This document shows positions 37,779 to 47,046 of a DNA stretch of 64,000 nucleotides, in pieces. The position numbers and the translations under genes were made by a program. The notes beneath the pieces were generated by a model. The model did no database searches, was not told the origin of the DNA, and worked only from the letters and a program-made list of their open reading frames with translations. Position 1 is the stretch's first letter. Each line of letters starts with the position of its first letter. Origin of the DNA: Clostridioides difficile CD160 (lineage in GTDB: Bacteria > Bacillota > Clostridia > Peptostreptococcales > Peptostreptococcaceae); NCBI RefSeq assembly GCF_000449425.2, contig NZ_AVHW01000089.1:186001-250000 (forward strand). The letters run 5' to 3'.

Positions 37779-38591
37779 ATGTTTACAAACATTCTAAAAG
37801 AATTAAAAAAAGACAAATCCTTTGCTTTTGCATGCATTACTCTCAGTATAATCATCCTATTAATTATAGCCTCTTTTACATTAAATATAGACTCTAATGC
37901 AATTGACACTACTTCTAAACTTCAAGAACCTACTTTAAAACATATTTTTGGTACAGATGAACTTGGAAGAGATTATTTTTCTAGAGCTCTTTATGGTGGA
38001 AGAATTTCACTTAGTGTTGGTATTTTATCAATGATTATTTCTATAGTATTTGGTACTGCTGTAGGTGTTATTAGTGGATATATTGGAGGTAAGTTGGACC
38101 AATTCTTAATGAGGATAGTAGATATGCTTATGAGTATCCCTAGCTTCTTAGTTTTGATTGTGCTAAATACTTATTTGACACCTAAAGTTTCCACTATTAT
38201 ACTAATTATTGGGTTTTTAAGTTGGATGGAAGTCTCAAGAATCGTCCGCGGAGAAACGTTAAAAATAAAGGAAAATGAATACTGTATAGCTGCTAAAGCT
38301 ACAGGTATTAAAACTAGAAATATACTATTAAGACACATAGTTTTAAACTTGAAAGAAACTATTGTAGTTGCAGGCTCATTAAATATTGCTAATGCTATCT
38401 TAACTGAATCTGCTCTTAGTTTTTTAGGTCTTGGAATACAATTACCTCTTGCATCATGGGGTAATATGCTTCAAGATGCTCAAAGACATATTTTTGATAA
38501 GTTATATTTAGCTGTATTTCCAGGTCTACTTATATTTTTAACAGTTATGAGTTTGACTATAATAAGTAAAAAGTTTTCTAGTAATACTTAA
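37779..38591 (+). CDS. appC: Oligopeptide ABC transporter permease AppC
   Basis: 270 residues, six membrane segments. DppC/OppC features are the loop HIFGTDELGRDYFSRALYGG and the EAA motif (AAKATGIKTRNILLRHIVLN), with FLGLGIQLPLASWGNMLQD near the end. It is slightly shorter than typical DppC proteins at the N-terminus. AGGGAGGG lies inside the appB end. The operon finishes at a strong terminator. Confidence 0.94.
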   Translation: MFTNILKELKKDKSFAFACITLSIIILLIIASFTLNIDSNAIDTTSKLQEPTLKHIFGTDELGRDYFSRALYGGRISLSVGILSMIISIVFGTAVGVISGYIGGKLDQFLMRIVDMLMSIPSFLVLIVLNTYLTPKVSTIILIIGFLSWMEVSRIVRGETLKIKENEYCIAAKATGIKTRNILLRHIVLNLKETIVVAGSLNIANAILTESALSFLGLGIQLPLASWGNMLQDAQRHIFDKLYLAVFPGLLIFLTVMSLTIISKKFSSNT

Positions 38592-38613
38592 TAATCCTTA
38601 TGTAGAAAAACAA

Positions 38614-38655
38614 AATAAAAACAGTGACTATCCATAGATACTCACTGTTTTTATT
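38614..38655 (+). terminator. Terminator of appABC
   Basis: 14-bp stem AATAAAAACAGTGA/TCACTGTTTTTATT followed by further T residues. Confidence 0.85.
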
Positions 38656-38818
38656 TTTTATTTTAAAAAGATATATTTTGTATATTATAATTTTCAATAC
38701 TAATTCACCATGATATGTAAAATCTATTATCGCCTATCATATATATAGATAAAAAACTAATAGTTTATTGTAATTTTTAAAAATTTGTTTGCTTTTTTTT
38801 GTTATTTTAATAACATTT

Positions 38819-39721
38819 TTATAATTTCTTTTTACTAAAGAAATCTATAATAAATTTAAATACATGTTCATCTACATGGCTGTAACGTTCTTTCTTAGGT
38901 CTGCATAGTACAACTTTCCATGTAATAGGATGATTAAATGGTCTTTCTATAATTTTACTATTCTCAAAGAAATCGTGGACTGGTGATGGTAGAATGGTTA
39001 TAAAGTCAGAGTTTGTAGTTGATAACAATAAAAAATCCCATGATCCAGACATGATGTATCTTTTTAACTTTACATTTTCATCAGTAAACTTTTGCATTAA
39101 CTTATGATGTATCATAAAAGTAGGATTAAATATTGCAAGTAACTGCTCATTCAAATCGTTCCAGTCTATCTTATCTTTTTTAGCAAGTGGATGATTTACA
39201 TTTAAAAAAGCTGTAAGTTCATCTTCTTGAAGCACATGTTCAGTCACTACACTTTTATCAATTTTATGTGGGTGTAATAGTACTGCATAATCTAATTCTT
39301 GTAAGATAAGCATTCTATTTAAATCATAGGCTCCCTTCTCTACTATGTCAAATTCTATATCTGGATTGTTTGCAACTAGCTGTGCAACTACATCTGAAAA
39401 GGCTATTCCAAGTATAAGTGGTGGTATTCCTATTCTAACTTTACCTTTAAATTGAACTGAATCTTCCCTTAAATCTTCCATCATGTTTTTGTATTCATTT
39501 ATAATATGTTCTGCATTTACATAAAATCTCTCTCCTGCTGGTGTTAACCCATTTAATCTGCCTTTGTACCTCTCAAATAAATATACATCTTCACTTTCTT
39601 CGAAATTTTTTATGATTTGACTCAGTGCTGGTTGAGATATATGAAGTGTCTTAGATGCTATTGATAAATTAAAACCAGATTTCACTATCTCAACAAAATA
39701 TTTTAACTGTTTTATGTCCAT
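38819..39721 (-). CDS. LysR-family transcriptional regulator
   Basis: 300 residues. N-terminal winged helix-turn-helix (MDIKQLKYFVEIVKSGFNLS, KTLHISQPALSQIIKNFEE) and a periplasmic-binding-like effector domain (GKVRIGIPPLILGIAFSDVV). It is transcribed away from the thiolase-CoA-transferase-dehydrogenase-permease operon across a 352-base region, the usual layout of a LysR protein controlling its divergent neighbour. The inducer could be acetoacetate, 3-hydroxybutyrate or a CoA derivative (inference). GAAAGGTGG precedes the ATG. Confidence 0.9.
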   Translation of the reverse strand: MDIKQLKYFVEIVKSGFNLSIASKTLHISQPALSQIIKNFEESEDVYLFERYKGRLNGLTPAGERFYVNAEHIINEYKNMMEDLREDSVQFKGKVRIGIPPLILGIAFSDVVAQLVANNPDIEFDIVEKGAYDLNRMLILQELDYAVLLHPHKIDKSVVTEHVLQEDELTAFLNVNHPLAKKDKIDWNDLNEQLLAIFNPTFMIHHKLMQKFTDENVKLKRYIMSGSWDFLLLSTTNSDFITILPSPVHDFFENSKIIERPFNHPITWKVVLCRPKKERYSHVDEHVFKFIIDFFSKKKL

Positions 39722-40073
39722 TTTAAACCACCTTTCTCAAAAGTATAGTTTAGATTATATTTTTTCTTATAATAATATTCTATAGGAAAATCAACATAAT
39801 TTCATTAATATTTTAACAAAATATTTTTCTAAACATGCCATAAATTTCTGTCCTATAAATTTTTCTTATACACTATATAAAAAATTAGACTTAGACAAAA
39901 CGCTTTTTTCGCCGTAATCTATAATTAGAAACAGGAAAACCTAAAGCATTAGGAATAAAAATAATCGAAATACTTAAAATCAAGCTTGTATTAGAAGTAA
40001 TTTATTATAGTGTTCCATAATCTTTTTATTCAGAAAATTTTTAATTATCATTCAAGAAAGGTAGCTATTAGAC
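39722..40073. other. Divergent control region between LysR and thiolase
   Basis: No gene seen. It contains the LysR promoter (39766-39794), AT-rich stretches with possible T-N11-A LysR contacts, and the leader of the thiolase operon. A clear thiolase promoter was not identified; TTGTAT...TATAGT near 39987-40012 is too closely spaced to trust. Confidence 0.55.
39766..39794 (-). promoter_or_regulatory. Predicted promoter of the LysR gene
   Basis: On the minus strand TTGATT and TATAAG are spaced by 17 bases, about 45 bases before the LysR ATG. Confidence 0.55.
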
Positions 40074-41252
40074 ATGAAAAATGTAGTAATCGTATCAGCA
40101 GTCAGAACACCTATAGGAAGTTTTGGAGGGGTATTTAAAAATACTTCTGCTGTCCAACTTGGAACTATCGCTGTTAAAGAAGCGATATCACGTATAGGTC
40201 TTAATTTATCTGAAATAGATGAAGTAATAATTGGAAATGTATTACAAGCAGGACTTGGACAAAATGTCTCTAGACAAATTGCTATAAATGCAGGTATACC
40301 AAATTCTGTCCCAAGTTATACAGTAAATAAATTATGTGGCTCAGGACTTAAAAGTGTTCAACTAGCTGCTCAATCAATCTCATCTGGAGAAAATGATGTA
40401 GTCATCGCAGGTGGTACTGAAAATATGAGTCAAGCTCCTTATATTGTCCAAACTGCTCGCTTTGGTAGTAAGATGGGCAATATAACTATGGTAGATAGCA
40501 TGTTAACTGATGGTCTTATTGATGCTTTCAATCAATACCATATGGGGATAACTGCAGAAAATATTGCCACTAAATTTGAATTTACTAGAGAAATGCAAGA
40601 TAATCTAGCATTAGAAAGTCAAAATAAAGCTGAGAAAGCTATAAAAAGCAATCGTTTTAAAGACGAAATCGTTCCAGTAGATATTTTAGTACGCCGTGGT
40701 AAGGTAGAGACCATTGATACAGATGAATATCCTAAATTTGGTATGACATTTGAAGGCTTATCTAAGCTTAAGCCTGCATTCAAAAAAGATGGCACTGTAA
40801 CAGCTGGAAATGCATCAGGTATCAATGATGGTGCAGCTATGTTGATATTAATGAGTCAACAAAAAGCAGACGAACTAGGAATTAAACCACTTGCTAAAAT
40901 AAAGTCATATGCATCGGCTGGTGTTGAACCTGAAATAATGGGTACTGGTCCAATTCCTGCGACTAGAAAAGCACTAGAAAAAGCTGGACTTAATATTAAT
41001 GATATAGACTTAATAGAGGCAAATGAAGCATTTGCTTCTCAAGCACTAGCTGTTAAAAACGAACTTCAAATAGACTCATCAAAGTTAAATGTTAATGGTG
41101 GTGCAATAGCATTAGGACATCCAATAGGAGCAAGTGGTGCTAGAATACTTGTTACCCTACTTTATGAAATGCAAAAACGTAAAGCTAAAACTGGTCTTGC
41201 AACGCTTTGTATTGGTGGCGGTCAAGGAATATCAATGGTGGTTTCACGATAG
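40074..41252 (+). CDS. thlA: Acetyl-CoA C-acetyltransferase (thiolase)
   Basis: 392 residues, full-length thiolase. Nucleophilic cysteine in [34 protein letters not shown] with the catalytic histidine, and the second cysteine in [15 protein letters not shown]. It interconverts two acetyl-CoA with acetoacetyl-CoA. With the CoA-transferase that follows it can degrade acetoacetate to acetyl-CoA. The next gene starts 8 bases after its stop. Confidence 0.95.
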   Translation: MKNVVIVSAVRTPIGSFGGVFKNTSAVQLGTIAVKEAISRIGLNLSEIDEVIIGNVLQAGLGQNVSRQIAINAGIPNSVPSYTVNKLCGSGLKSVQLAAQSISSGENDVVIAGGTENMSQAPYIVQTARFGSKMGNITMVDSMLTDGLIDAFNQYHMGITAENIATKFEFTREMQDNLALESQNKAEKAIKSNRFKDEIVPVDILVRRGKVETIDTDEYPKFGMTFEGLSKLKPAFKKDGTVTAGNASGINDGAAMLILMSQQKADELGIKPLAKIKSYASAGVEPEIMGTGPIPATRKALEKAGLNINDIDLIEANEAFASQALAVKNELQIDSSKLNVNGGAIALGHPIGASGARILVTLLYEMQKRKAKTGLATLCIGGGQGISMVVSR

Positions 41253-41260
41253 GAGGAAAT

Positions 41261-41917
41261 ATGAATAAAATAGTTAGCATCAATGAAGCTCTATCTCATG
41301 TAAAAGATGGAGATACAATAATGGTTGGTGGATTCATGGCTAATGGTTCACCAGAAAGTTTGATTGATTATTTATGCAATGAGAATATAAAAGATTTAAC
41401 ACTAATTTGTAATGATACTGGCTTTATTGACAAAGGTGTTGGAAAAATGGTTGTAAATAAGCAGTTCAAAAAGATAATTGCTTCCCACATAGGATTAAAT
41501 AAAGAAACTGGTAGACAAATGAATAATAATGAAACAGAAGTTGAATTGGTTCCTCAAGGAACTCTTGCTGAACAAATACGTGCAGCTGGTTATGGCTTAG
41601 GAGGTATCTTAACACCTACTGGTATTGGTACTCTTGTTGAGGAAGGAAAGCAAAAAATCGTCATAGATGATAGAGAATACCTTCTTGAAAAGCCAATTCA
41701 TGCAGATGTCGCTCTTCTATTTGCATCAAAGGTTGATAAGGCAGGTAATCTCGTTTATAAGGGTTCTATGAACAATTTTAATAATTTAATGGCTTCAGCT
41801 GCTAAGATTACAATAGTTGAAGCAGATGAAATAGTTGAAATTGGCGATATTAACCCAAATGAAGTTACTACACCAGGTATTTTTGTGAATTACATCGTTA
41901 AAGGGGGTAATTTATAA
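41261..41917 (+). CDS. atoD: Acetoacetate/butyrate CoA-transferase subunit A
   Basis: 218 residues of the small CoA-transferase type I alpha subunit. It starts [18 protein letters not shown] and has [17 protein letters not shown] and [29 protein letters not shown] immediately precedes the ATG; the longer upstream frame overlaps thiolase and is rejected. It should transfer CoA between acetoacetate and acetyl- or butyryl-CoA with subunit B, whose ATG overlaps its stop by one base. Confidence 0.93.
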   Translation: MNKIVSINEALSHVKDGDTIMVGGFMANGSPESLIDYLCNENIKDLTLICNDTGFIDKGVGKMVVNKQFKKIIASHIGLNKETGRQMNNNETEVELVPQGTLAEQIRAAGYGLGGILTPTGIGTLVEEGKQKIVIDDREYLLEKPIHADVALLFASKVDKAGNLVYKGSMNNFNNLMASAAKITIVEADEIVEIGDINPNEVTTPGIFVNYIVKGGNL

Positions 41918-42582
41918 TGGATAAATTAGAAATACAAGAATATATTGCAAATAGAGTTTCTAAGGAATTAAAAGATGGAGCTGTTGTAAACCTTGGTATA
42001 GGTCTACCAACTAAAGTAGCAAATTATATTCCAGATGATGTAAACGTTATCTTGCAATCTGAAAATGGTTTTCTAGGTTTAGGAGCAGCTGAAAATAGTA
42101 ATTTAAGTGATGAAACCATTGTAAATGCTGGTGGTCAGCCAGTTACTATACTTCCTGGAGGGTGTTTCTTTGATAGTGCTACATCTTTTGGAATAATCAG
42201 AGGTGGTCATGTAGATATAACAGTTCTTGGTGCACTTCAAGTTGATAAATATGGCAATATAGCAAACTATATGATTCCAGGTAAGATGGTTCCAGGTATG
42301 GGAGGAGCTATGGACCTAGTAACTGGAGCTAAGAGAGTTATTGTAGCAATGGAACATACTTCAAAAGGTTCTGCAAAAATATTAAATAATTGTACTCTCC
42401 CACTTACTGCAACCAATGCTGTAGATTTGATAGTTACTGAAATGGGAGTTATGGAAGTAACATCAGATGGAATTTTACTTAAGGAAATAAATCCTGCTTT
42501 CACATTGGATGATGTTATTTCTGCTACTGAAGCACCTTTAATATTATCAGATTCATTAAATGGAAACATATCTGTTGTTTAA
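41917..42582 (+). CDS. atoA: Acetoacetate/butyrate CoA-transferase subunit B
   Basis: 221 residues of the beta subunit. [16 protein letters not shown] and the catalytic glutamate in [10 protein letters not shown], followed by the [16 protein letters not shown] region. AAGGGGG lies 8-9 bases before the ATG, which overlaps the alpha-subunit stop (TAATG), so the two subunits are coupled. Whether the physiological partner acid is acetoacetate, butyrate or 3-hydroxybutyrate cannot be read from the sequence. Confidence 0.93.
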   Translation: MDKLEIQEYIANRVSKELKDGAVVNLGIGLPTKVANYIPDDVNVILQSENGFLGLGAAENSNLSDETIVNAGGQPVTILPGGCFFDSATSFGIIRGGHVDITVLGALQVDKYGNIANYMIPGKMVPGMGGAMDLVTGAKRVIVAMEHTSKGSAKILNNCTLPLTATNAVDLIVTEMGVMEVTSDGILLKEINPAFTLDDVISATEAPLILSDSLNGNISVV

Positions 42583-42658
42583 ATTGATTAAAAATAAAAA
42601 TAATTTAAATTATTTAAAATATTAATATAAAAATAAAATAAAATTGGAGGAAATGAAA

Positions 42659-43435
42659 ATGGTTAAAGATAAAGTTGTATTCGTAACAGGAGCTGCAAGT
42701 GGAATAGGTAAGCAAATAGCTGAATCATTTTTAAAAAGTGGTGCTAAAGTAATGTTCTCTGACATAAATCAAGAAGCCTTAAACAAGGTTACAACAGAAC
42801 TACAAAAAGAAGGCTATGATTGCATGAATGTAAAGTGTGATGTAACTAAAGAAGAAGAAATTAACCACGCTATAGACAAAACTGTTGAAAAGTATGGCAG
42901 ATTAGATATATTAATAAACAATGCTGGACTTCAACATGTTTCTATGATAGAAGATTTTCCAACTGATAAATTTGAATTTATGATAAAAATAATGCTAACA
43001 GCTCCTTTTATAGCTACTAAAAAAGTATTCCCTATAATGAAAAAACAAGGATTTGGTCGTATAATAAATATGGCTTCAATCAATGGTGTAATAGGATTTG
43101 CTGGTAAAGCTGCTTATAACTCAGCAAAACATGGTCTTATAGGCTTGACAAAAGTTGCTGCCCTTGAAGCTGCTGATTCTGGTATAACAGTTAATGCTTT
43201 ATGCCCTGGATATGTAGATACTCCACTTGTTAGAGGTCAGTTTAATGACCTTTCAAAAACTCGTAACATACCATTAGAAAATGTCTTAGAAGAAGTTTTA
43301 TACCCACTTGTACCACAAAAACGTCTATTAGATGTTCAAGAAATTGCAGATTATGCTATGTTCTTAGCAAGTGATAAAGCTAAAGGAATTACAGGACAAG
43401 CTTGCCTACTAGATGGAGGATATACTGCACAGTAG
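42659..43435 (+). CDS. 3-hydroxybutyrate dehydrogenase-like short-chain dehydrogenase
   Basis: 258 residues. SDR cofactor loop TGAASGIGKQIAESF, NNAGLQHVSMIEDFP, and the catalytic YNSAKHG with serine in NMASINGVIG. The overall pattern (NNAGLQHV, the PTDKFEFMIKIMLTAPF region, PLVPQKRLLDVQEIADY) matches D-3-hydroxybutyrate dehydrogenases that oxidise 3-hydroxybutyrate to acetoacetate with NAD. GGAGG lies 8 bases before the chosen ATG; an ATG two codons earlier is too close. Context with CoA-transferase and thiolase supports ketone-body metabolism. Confidence 0.88.
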   Translation: MVKDKVVFVTGAASGIGKQIAESFLKSGAKVMFSDINQEALNKVTTELQKEGYDCMNVKCDVTKEEEINHAIDKTVEKYGRLDILINNAGLQHVSMIEDFPTDKFEFMIKIMLTAPFIATKKVFPIMKKQGFGRIINMASINGVIGFAGKAAYNSAKHGLIGLTKVAALEAADSGITVNALCPGYVDTPLVRGQFNDLSKTRNIPLENVLEEVLYPLVPQKRLLDVQEIADYAMFLASDKAKGITGQACLLDGGYTAQ

Positions 43436-43445
43436 ATTATATTTA

Positions 43446-43473
43446 GGGCTTGAAGAAACTATTCTTCAAGTCC
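43446..43473 (+). repeat. Stem-loop between the dehydrogenase and permease genes
   Basis: 12-bp stem GGGCTTGAAGAA/TTCTTCAAGTCC (one G-T pair) with a 4-base loop, ending about 12 bases before the GntP ribosome site. It lacks a T run, so it may stabilise or attenuate rather than terminate. Confidence 0.7.
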
Positions 43474-43494
43474 TTCTAATAAGGAGGTATATTT

Positions 43495-44829
43495 ATGAGT
43501 ATTATCGCACCAATTGGTATAATTATTGGTATTATAGCTATTATATATTTTTCAGTTAAAGAAATTCATATAACTATAGCTGCTCCAATAGCAACTTTAA
43601 TAGTTGTTCTCTTAAATAGAATGGATATTGTAACATCTATGCTAGGTGCTGGTAAAAATAATTACATGGGAGCACTTGGAAACTATATAATGAGCTATTT
43701 TGCAATATTCTTATTAGGCTCAATACTTGCTAAATTTATGGAAGAAAGTGGAGCCACTGTATCTATAGCAGATTTTATTTTAAGCAAATTCGGCTCTAAG
43801 CATCCTTATAGAGTTTTAGTTGCTATATTCATAGTAAGTTTTATATTAACATACGGTGGTATAAGTTTATTTGTAGTTATGTTCGCAGTCATTCCACTTG
43901 CAAGAACTCTATTTAAAAAACTTGATATTTCTTGGAACCTTATTCAGATACCTCTTTGGCTTGGAATTGCGACAATTACTATGACTATGATTCCTGGAAC
44001 ACCAGCCATTCAAAATGTTATTCCTATTCAATATCTAAATACTTCTCTTACTGCAGCTATTATACCAAGTATTGCAGGTAGTATCGGTTGTGCTGTGTTT
44101 GGACTTGTCTACATGAAATATGCTCTAAACAAAAGTATTAAAAAAGGTGAAACTTATGCAACTTATACTTCAGAATCAGAAGAAGAATCTTTAGATAGAG
44201 AATTACCAGGATTTTTTGCCAGTATTTTTCCTCTATTAGCACTTGTAATTATAGCAATAGTTGGAAGTACTTTTGGTTCAGAGTTTTTGAAAAAAAATGT
44301 AATCTACATAGCTTTAATAGTTGCAATTCTTTTATCTGCATTTTTATTCCGTAAATTTTTATCATCCAAGATACAGACACTGAGCATAGGAGCTAGTGGT
44401 TCTATAGGACCTATATTTGCAACATCTTCTGCTGTTGCATTTGGAGCAGTAATAATGACCGCACCAGGTTTTAATGTCTTCAGTAAACTTATTATGTCAA
44501 TACCAGGTAGCCCACTTATAAGTCTTACTGTATTAACTTCAACAATGTCAGCAATAACAGGTTCATCTTCTGGTGCATTGGGAATAGTAATGCCAAACTT
44601 CGCAGATTATTATTTAAGCACTGGTCTGAATCCAGAATTAATTCATCGTGTTGCTACAATAGCTTCAAATATACTTACTATAGTTCCACAAAGTGGTGTT
44701 TTTCTTACATTCTTAAGTTTATCTAAGTTAACACATAAAACTGGATTTAAAGAAACTTTCATTGTAGTTGCAGTTGGCTCATTAATAGCAGAAATCATAG
44801 TAATTACGTTAGGATTACTTCTATATTAA
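43495..44829 (+). CDS. GntP-family organic acid permease
   Basis: 444 residues with about twelve membrane segments. It belongs to the GntP/DsdX group (ISYFAIFLLGS-like segment SYFAIFLLGSILAKFMEESG; LTYGGISLFVVMFAVIPLAR; GSSSGALGIVMPNFADYYL). Members next to hydroxybutyrate dehydrogenases probably import 3-hydroxybutyrate or similar hydroxy acids; here that is inferred from context. AAGGAGG precedes the ATG. It is the last gene of the operon. Confidence 0.87.
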   Translation: MSIIAPIGIIIGIIAIIYFSVKEIHITIAAPIATLIVVLLNRMDIVTSMLGAGKNNYMGALGNYIMSYFAIFLLGSILAKFMEESGATVSIADFILSKFGSKHPYRVLVAIFIVSFILTYGGISLFVVMFAVIPLARTLFKKLDISWNLIQIPLWLGIATITMTMIPGTPAIQNVIPIQYLNTSLTAAIIPSIAGSIGCAVFGLVYMKYALNKSIKKGETYATYTSESEEESLDRELPGFFASIFPLLALVIIAIVGSTFGSEFLKKNVIYIALIVAILLSAFLFRKFLSSKIQTLSIGASGSIGPIFATSSAVAFGAVIMTAPGFNVFSKLIMSIPGSPLISLTVLTSTMSAITGSSSGALGIVMPNFADYYLSTGLNPELIHRVATIASNILTIVPQSGVFLTFLSLSKLTHKTGFKETFIVVAVGSLIAEIIVITLGLLLY

Positions 44830-44856
44830 ACTAAAATATATTATAATTTATCATAT

Positions 44857-44889
44857 AAAAGGTCATCTATTCCAGTAGATGACTTTTTT
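44857..44889 (+). terminator. Terminator of the thiolase-permease operon
   Basis: Stem AAAAGGTCATCTA/TAGATGACTTTTTT with one bulge and a T run. Confidence 0.8.
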
Positions 44890-45236
44890 ATTTCTCAAAA
44901 ACTTAAACAATGATAATGTATTACTGATATTAAGTCATATATTGAATAAATCTCAATAACTATATAAAAAATTTTATAGTAGCCATAAATTTACATGGTG
45001 AGATTATTATAAAAATATTTTTTTCTCTATACTAGTAATTCCATACTATACAGATTTATAACATAAATTATCAAATGCTCTGAAATATACCTATTTATTC
45101 CATGTATATTTTTTTTACATATCTTTACAGTAAAAAAATGCTTGTTCTTATGTTAGTATAGATGCACGGGTACCCCTACACTAAAGGTTACAAATTAGTA
45201 ACATTTTTAGAATTTTTAGATTGAGAGGTGTTTATA
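44890..45236. other. Intergenic region upstream of the CAP-domain gene
   Basis: No gene seen. Near the gene are the palindrome GGGTACCC (45169-45176) and the short inverted repeat GTTAC/GTAAC (about 45188-45203) in the probable leader. A confident promoter was not found. Confidence 0.5.
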
Positions 45237-46169
45237 ATGAGAAAAAATATACCAACAAAATTAAAAACTATGTTAGCTTTAGGAGTGTTAACCTTAGCTA
45301 CAGCTTCTAGTGCTGTTACTGCAAGTGCTTCATCACTTGAAAACAATGTAAATCTAAGTAACAAAAGTTTAGTATACAGTAATACTAAATACAAATTTTC
45401 AGCAAAACCAAATTGTTCTGTAAAACCAGAGCTTAAGCCTGATAAAGATAATTCTTGCAAAGATAAGAATCATAATGACAAGAATTGCAATAACACTAAC
45501 AAACCTGAGGATAATAATAACTCAGATTCTACTAATAAACCTGAGGACAATAATAATTCAGGTTCTACTAATAAACCTGAGGATAACAATAATTCAGGTT
45601 CTACTAACAAACCTGAGGACAACAATAATTCAGGTTCTACTGATAAACCTGAGGATAATAATAACTCAGATTCTAACAAACCTGAAGATAACAATTCAGG
45701 CTCTACTAATAAACCTGAGGATAACAACAACTCAGATTCTAATAAACCTGAAGATAATGATAATTCAGGTTCTACAAATGGAAATTTTTCAGCTTATCAA
45801 AAGGAAGTCGTTGACTTAGTAAATATAGAAAGATCTAAAGCTGGATTAAATCCTCTTACACTTGATTCTTCTGTATCAAATGTTGCTACAAAGAAATCTC
45901 AAGATATGATTGATAACAATTATTTTTCACATAATTCTCCAACTTATGGTTCTCCATTCGATATGTTGAAGAAGTTTGGGATAAGCTATAAAACAGCTGG
46001 TGAAAATATAGCTATGGGTCAAAAAACTCCAAAAGAAGTTGTAAATGCATGGATGAATTCTGAAGGTCACAGAAAAAACATACTAAATCCAAATTTTAGT
46101 AAAATAGGTGTTGGAGTAGCACAAAAAAGTGGTGGTTCAATTTATTGGACACAAATCTTTGTAGGATAA
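45237..46169 (+). CDS. Secreted CAP/SCP-domain protein with Asn/Asp-rich repeats
   Basis: 310 residues. Signal peptide (RKNIPTKLKTMLALGVLTLA, then SSAVTASAS), a linker, eight repeats of about 12 residues (NKPEDNNNSGST and variants), and a C-terminal CAP domain of ~120 residues (YQKEVVDLVNIERSKAGLNP, NYFSHNSPTYGSPFDMLKKF, GENIAMGQKTPKEVVNAWMN, SEGHRKNILNPNFSKIGVGV). The YkwD/SCP-like fold is secreted; its function is generally unknown. No wall anchor, LysM or other binding module is seen. The chosen ATG has AGAGGTG seven bases before; the longer frame would add three residues. Confidence 0.9.
   Translation: MRKNIPTKLKTMLALGVLTLATASSAVTASASSLENNVNLSNKSLVYSNTKYKFSAKPNCSVKPELKPDKDNSCKDKNHNDKNCNNTNKPEDNNNSDSTNKPEDNNNSGSTNKPEDNNNSGSTNKPEDNNNSGSTDKPEDNNNSDSNKPEDNNSGSTNKPEDNNNSDSNKPEDNDNSGSTNGNFSAYQKEVVDLVNIERSKAGLNPLTLDSSVSNVATKKSQDMIDNNYFSHNSPTYGSPFDMLKKFGISYKTAGENIAMGQKTPKEVVNAWMNSEGHRKNILNPNFSKIGVGVAQKSGGSIYWTQIFVG
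45498..45776 (+). repeat. Eight tandem 33-36 bp coding repeats
   Basis: Consensus AAYAAACCTGAGGAYAAY, then AAYAAYTCAGRTTCTACT; five units of 12 codons and three of 11 lacking the final Thr or one Asn. The units encode the acidic, Asn-rich spacer of the CAP protein. They differ mostly by synonymous or Gly/Asp changes, which indicates recent duplication. Confidence 0.92.
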
Positions 46170-46170
46170 A

Positions 46171-46243
46171 ATACTCTTTTTAAATATACATCAAAAGAGT
46201 ATCTCTAAATGATTAAAAAAATCACAAATGAGGTACTCTTTTG
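46171..46243 (+). terminator. Three-arm alternative hairpins after the CAP gene
   Basis: Arms ATACTCTTTT (46171-46180), AAAAGAGTAT (46193-46202) and TACTCTTTTG (46234-46243) can form either of two hairpins sharing the middle arm. The second (CAAAAGAGTATCTC with GAGGTACTCTTTTG) is the more terminator-like. Confidence 0.6.
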
Positions 46244-46308
46244 TATCTATATTCAAAACTATTAAATACAAATAAATACAGTATAAACAGTATTTAATAA
46301 TATATACT

Positions 46309-46500
46309 TTAAAAGTCATTCGAAAAAAAATCAAAGCTTCCTTTAGGTGTCATTAAAGTTTTCTCTAAAATTAAACTTAATGCTTTTAATTTACTATTTC
46401 TTTCTTCTTTATCCCAAGTAAAAATACCTGGGTCAAGTAAAAACGTGAAAACAGATAAAATTATTTCTGCCTTTTTATAAAAAGGGCCAAAGAAAACCCA
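46309..46500 (-). pseudogene. C-terminal remnant of an unidentified gene (regulator-like)
   Basis: An open minus-strand frame without a start codon reads KAEIILSVFTFLLDPGIF, TWDKEERNSKLKALSLIL and EKTLMTPKGSFDFFSNDF before its stop. The amphipathic helical pattern resembles the end of a TetR-type regulator, but I cannot assign it firmly. Its 5' side is lost at the palindrome 46470-46485, exactly where the neighbouring plus-strand methyltransferase also loses its N-terminus. It therefore looks like a relic of a deleted divergent gene pair. Confidence 0.5.
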
Positions 46501-47033
46501 CTACAGCCTATCTAGCATTTATAATAGCTTACACTCTTGAAATGTTTGGTATATCAATGAGTATGTATTTCGTAGCATGTTTTTTTGGCAAACAATTACC
46601 AGATGGCATCTTATGTGGACATACATTAAATCAATATATTGATCACCTCAGAATGTATATATGTATAATCTTAAATGTCATAGGTGCCTTACTAGTGGTT
46701 TTGGGCTGGAGAACAATATATAAAAAATATTGGAGATATGAGAATGGAAAAGGAATATTAGTAACAAAAGGAATTTATAACCATATAATACATCCACAAT
46801 ATACAGGGTGTTTACTAATAACACTTGGTATAATATTTGAATGGGCAACTATTCCTCTTTTAATCATGTGGCCTATACTAGTAATTGTATATTATAGATT
46901 AGCAAAGAAAGAAGAAAATGAGATGATAAATGAATTTGGAAATGATTATATTACTTACTGTAAAAAAACTGGAATGTTTCTTCCTAAAATATCACTAAAA
47001 AAAGATATTCAAAATACAGAAACAAAATTTTAA
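46449..47033 (+). pseudogene. Isoprenylcysteine carboxyl methyltransferase-like protein, 5'-truncated
   Basis: A membrane methyltransferase of the ICMT/PEMT-like family: GILVTKGIYNHIIHPQYTG is the conserved cofactor region, followed by hydrophobic WATIPLLIMWPILVIVYY and the ending EENEMINEFGNDYITYCKKT. The first ATG (46542) gives 163 residues but has no ribosome site, while family-like coding sequence (PFYKKGQRKPTTAYLAFII) continues in frame upstream to 46470 without any start codon before a stop at 46446-46448. The natural N-terminus, including the first membrane segment, appears deleted. It may be a pseudogene or expressed weakly from the internal ATG. Confidence 0.7.
46470..46485. repeat. 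16-bp perfect palindrome at the junction of two truncated genes
   Basis: CCTTTTTATAAAAAGG; both the minus-strand remnant and the plus-strand methyltransferase read Pro-Phe-Tyr-Lys-Lys across it. Confidence 0.8.
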
Positions 47034-47046
47034 TATTTTATAGAAA

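Noticed and set aside
45100-45236. A sigma-B-like promoter (GGGTAC near 45169) upstream of the CAP gene
   Set aside because: No matching -35 element at proper spacing; the motif is part of a short palindrome only.
45498-45776. Regularly spaced repeats resembling a CRISPR array
   Set aside because: The units are contiguous, in frame and have no unique spacers; they code for a protein spacer.
45470-45819. Reading frames on both strands across the CAP repeat that encode Leu/Ser- or Ile/Thr-rich repeats
   Set aside because: They are low-complexity shadows of the tandem repeat inside the CAP gene.
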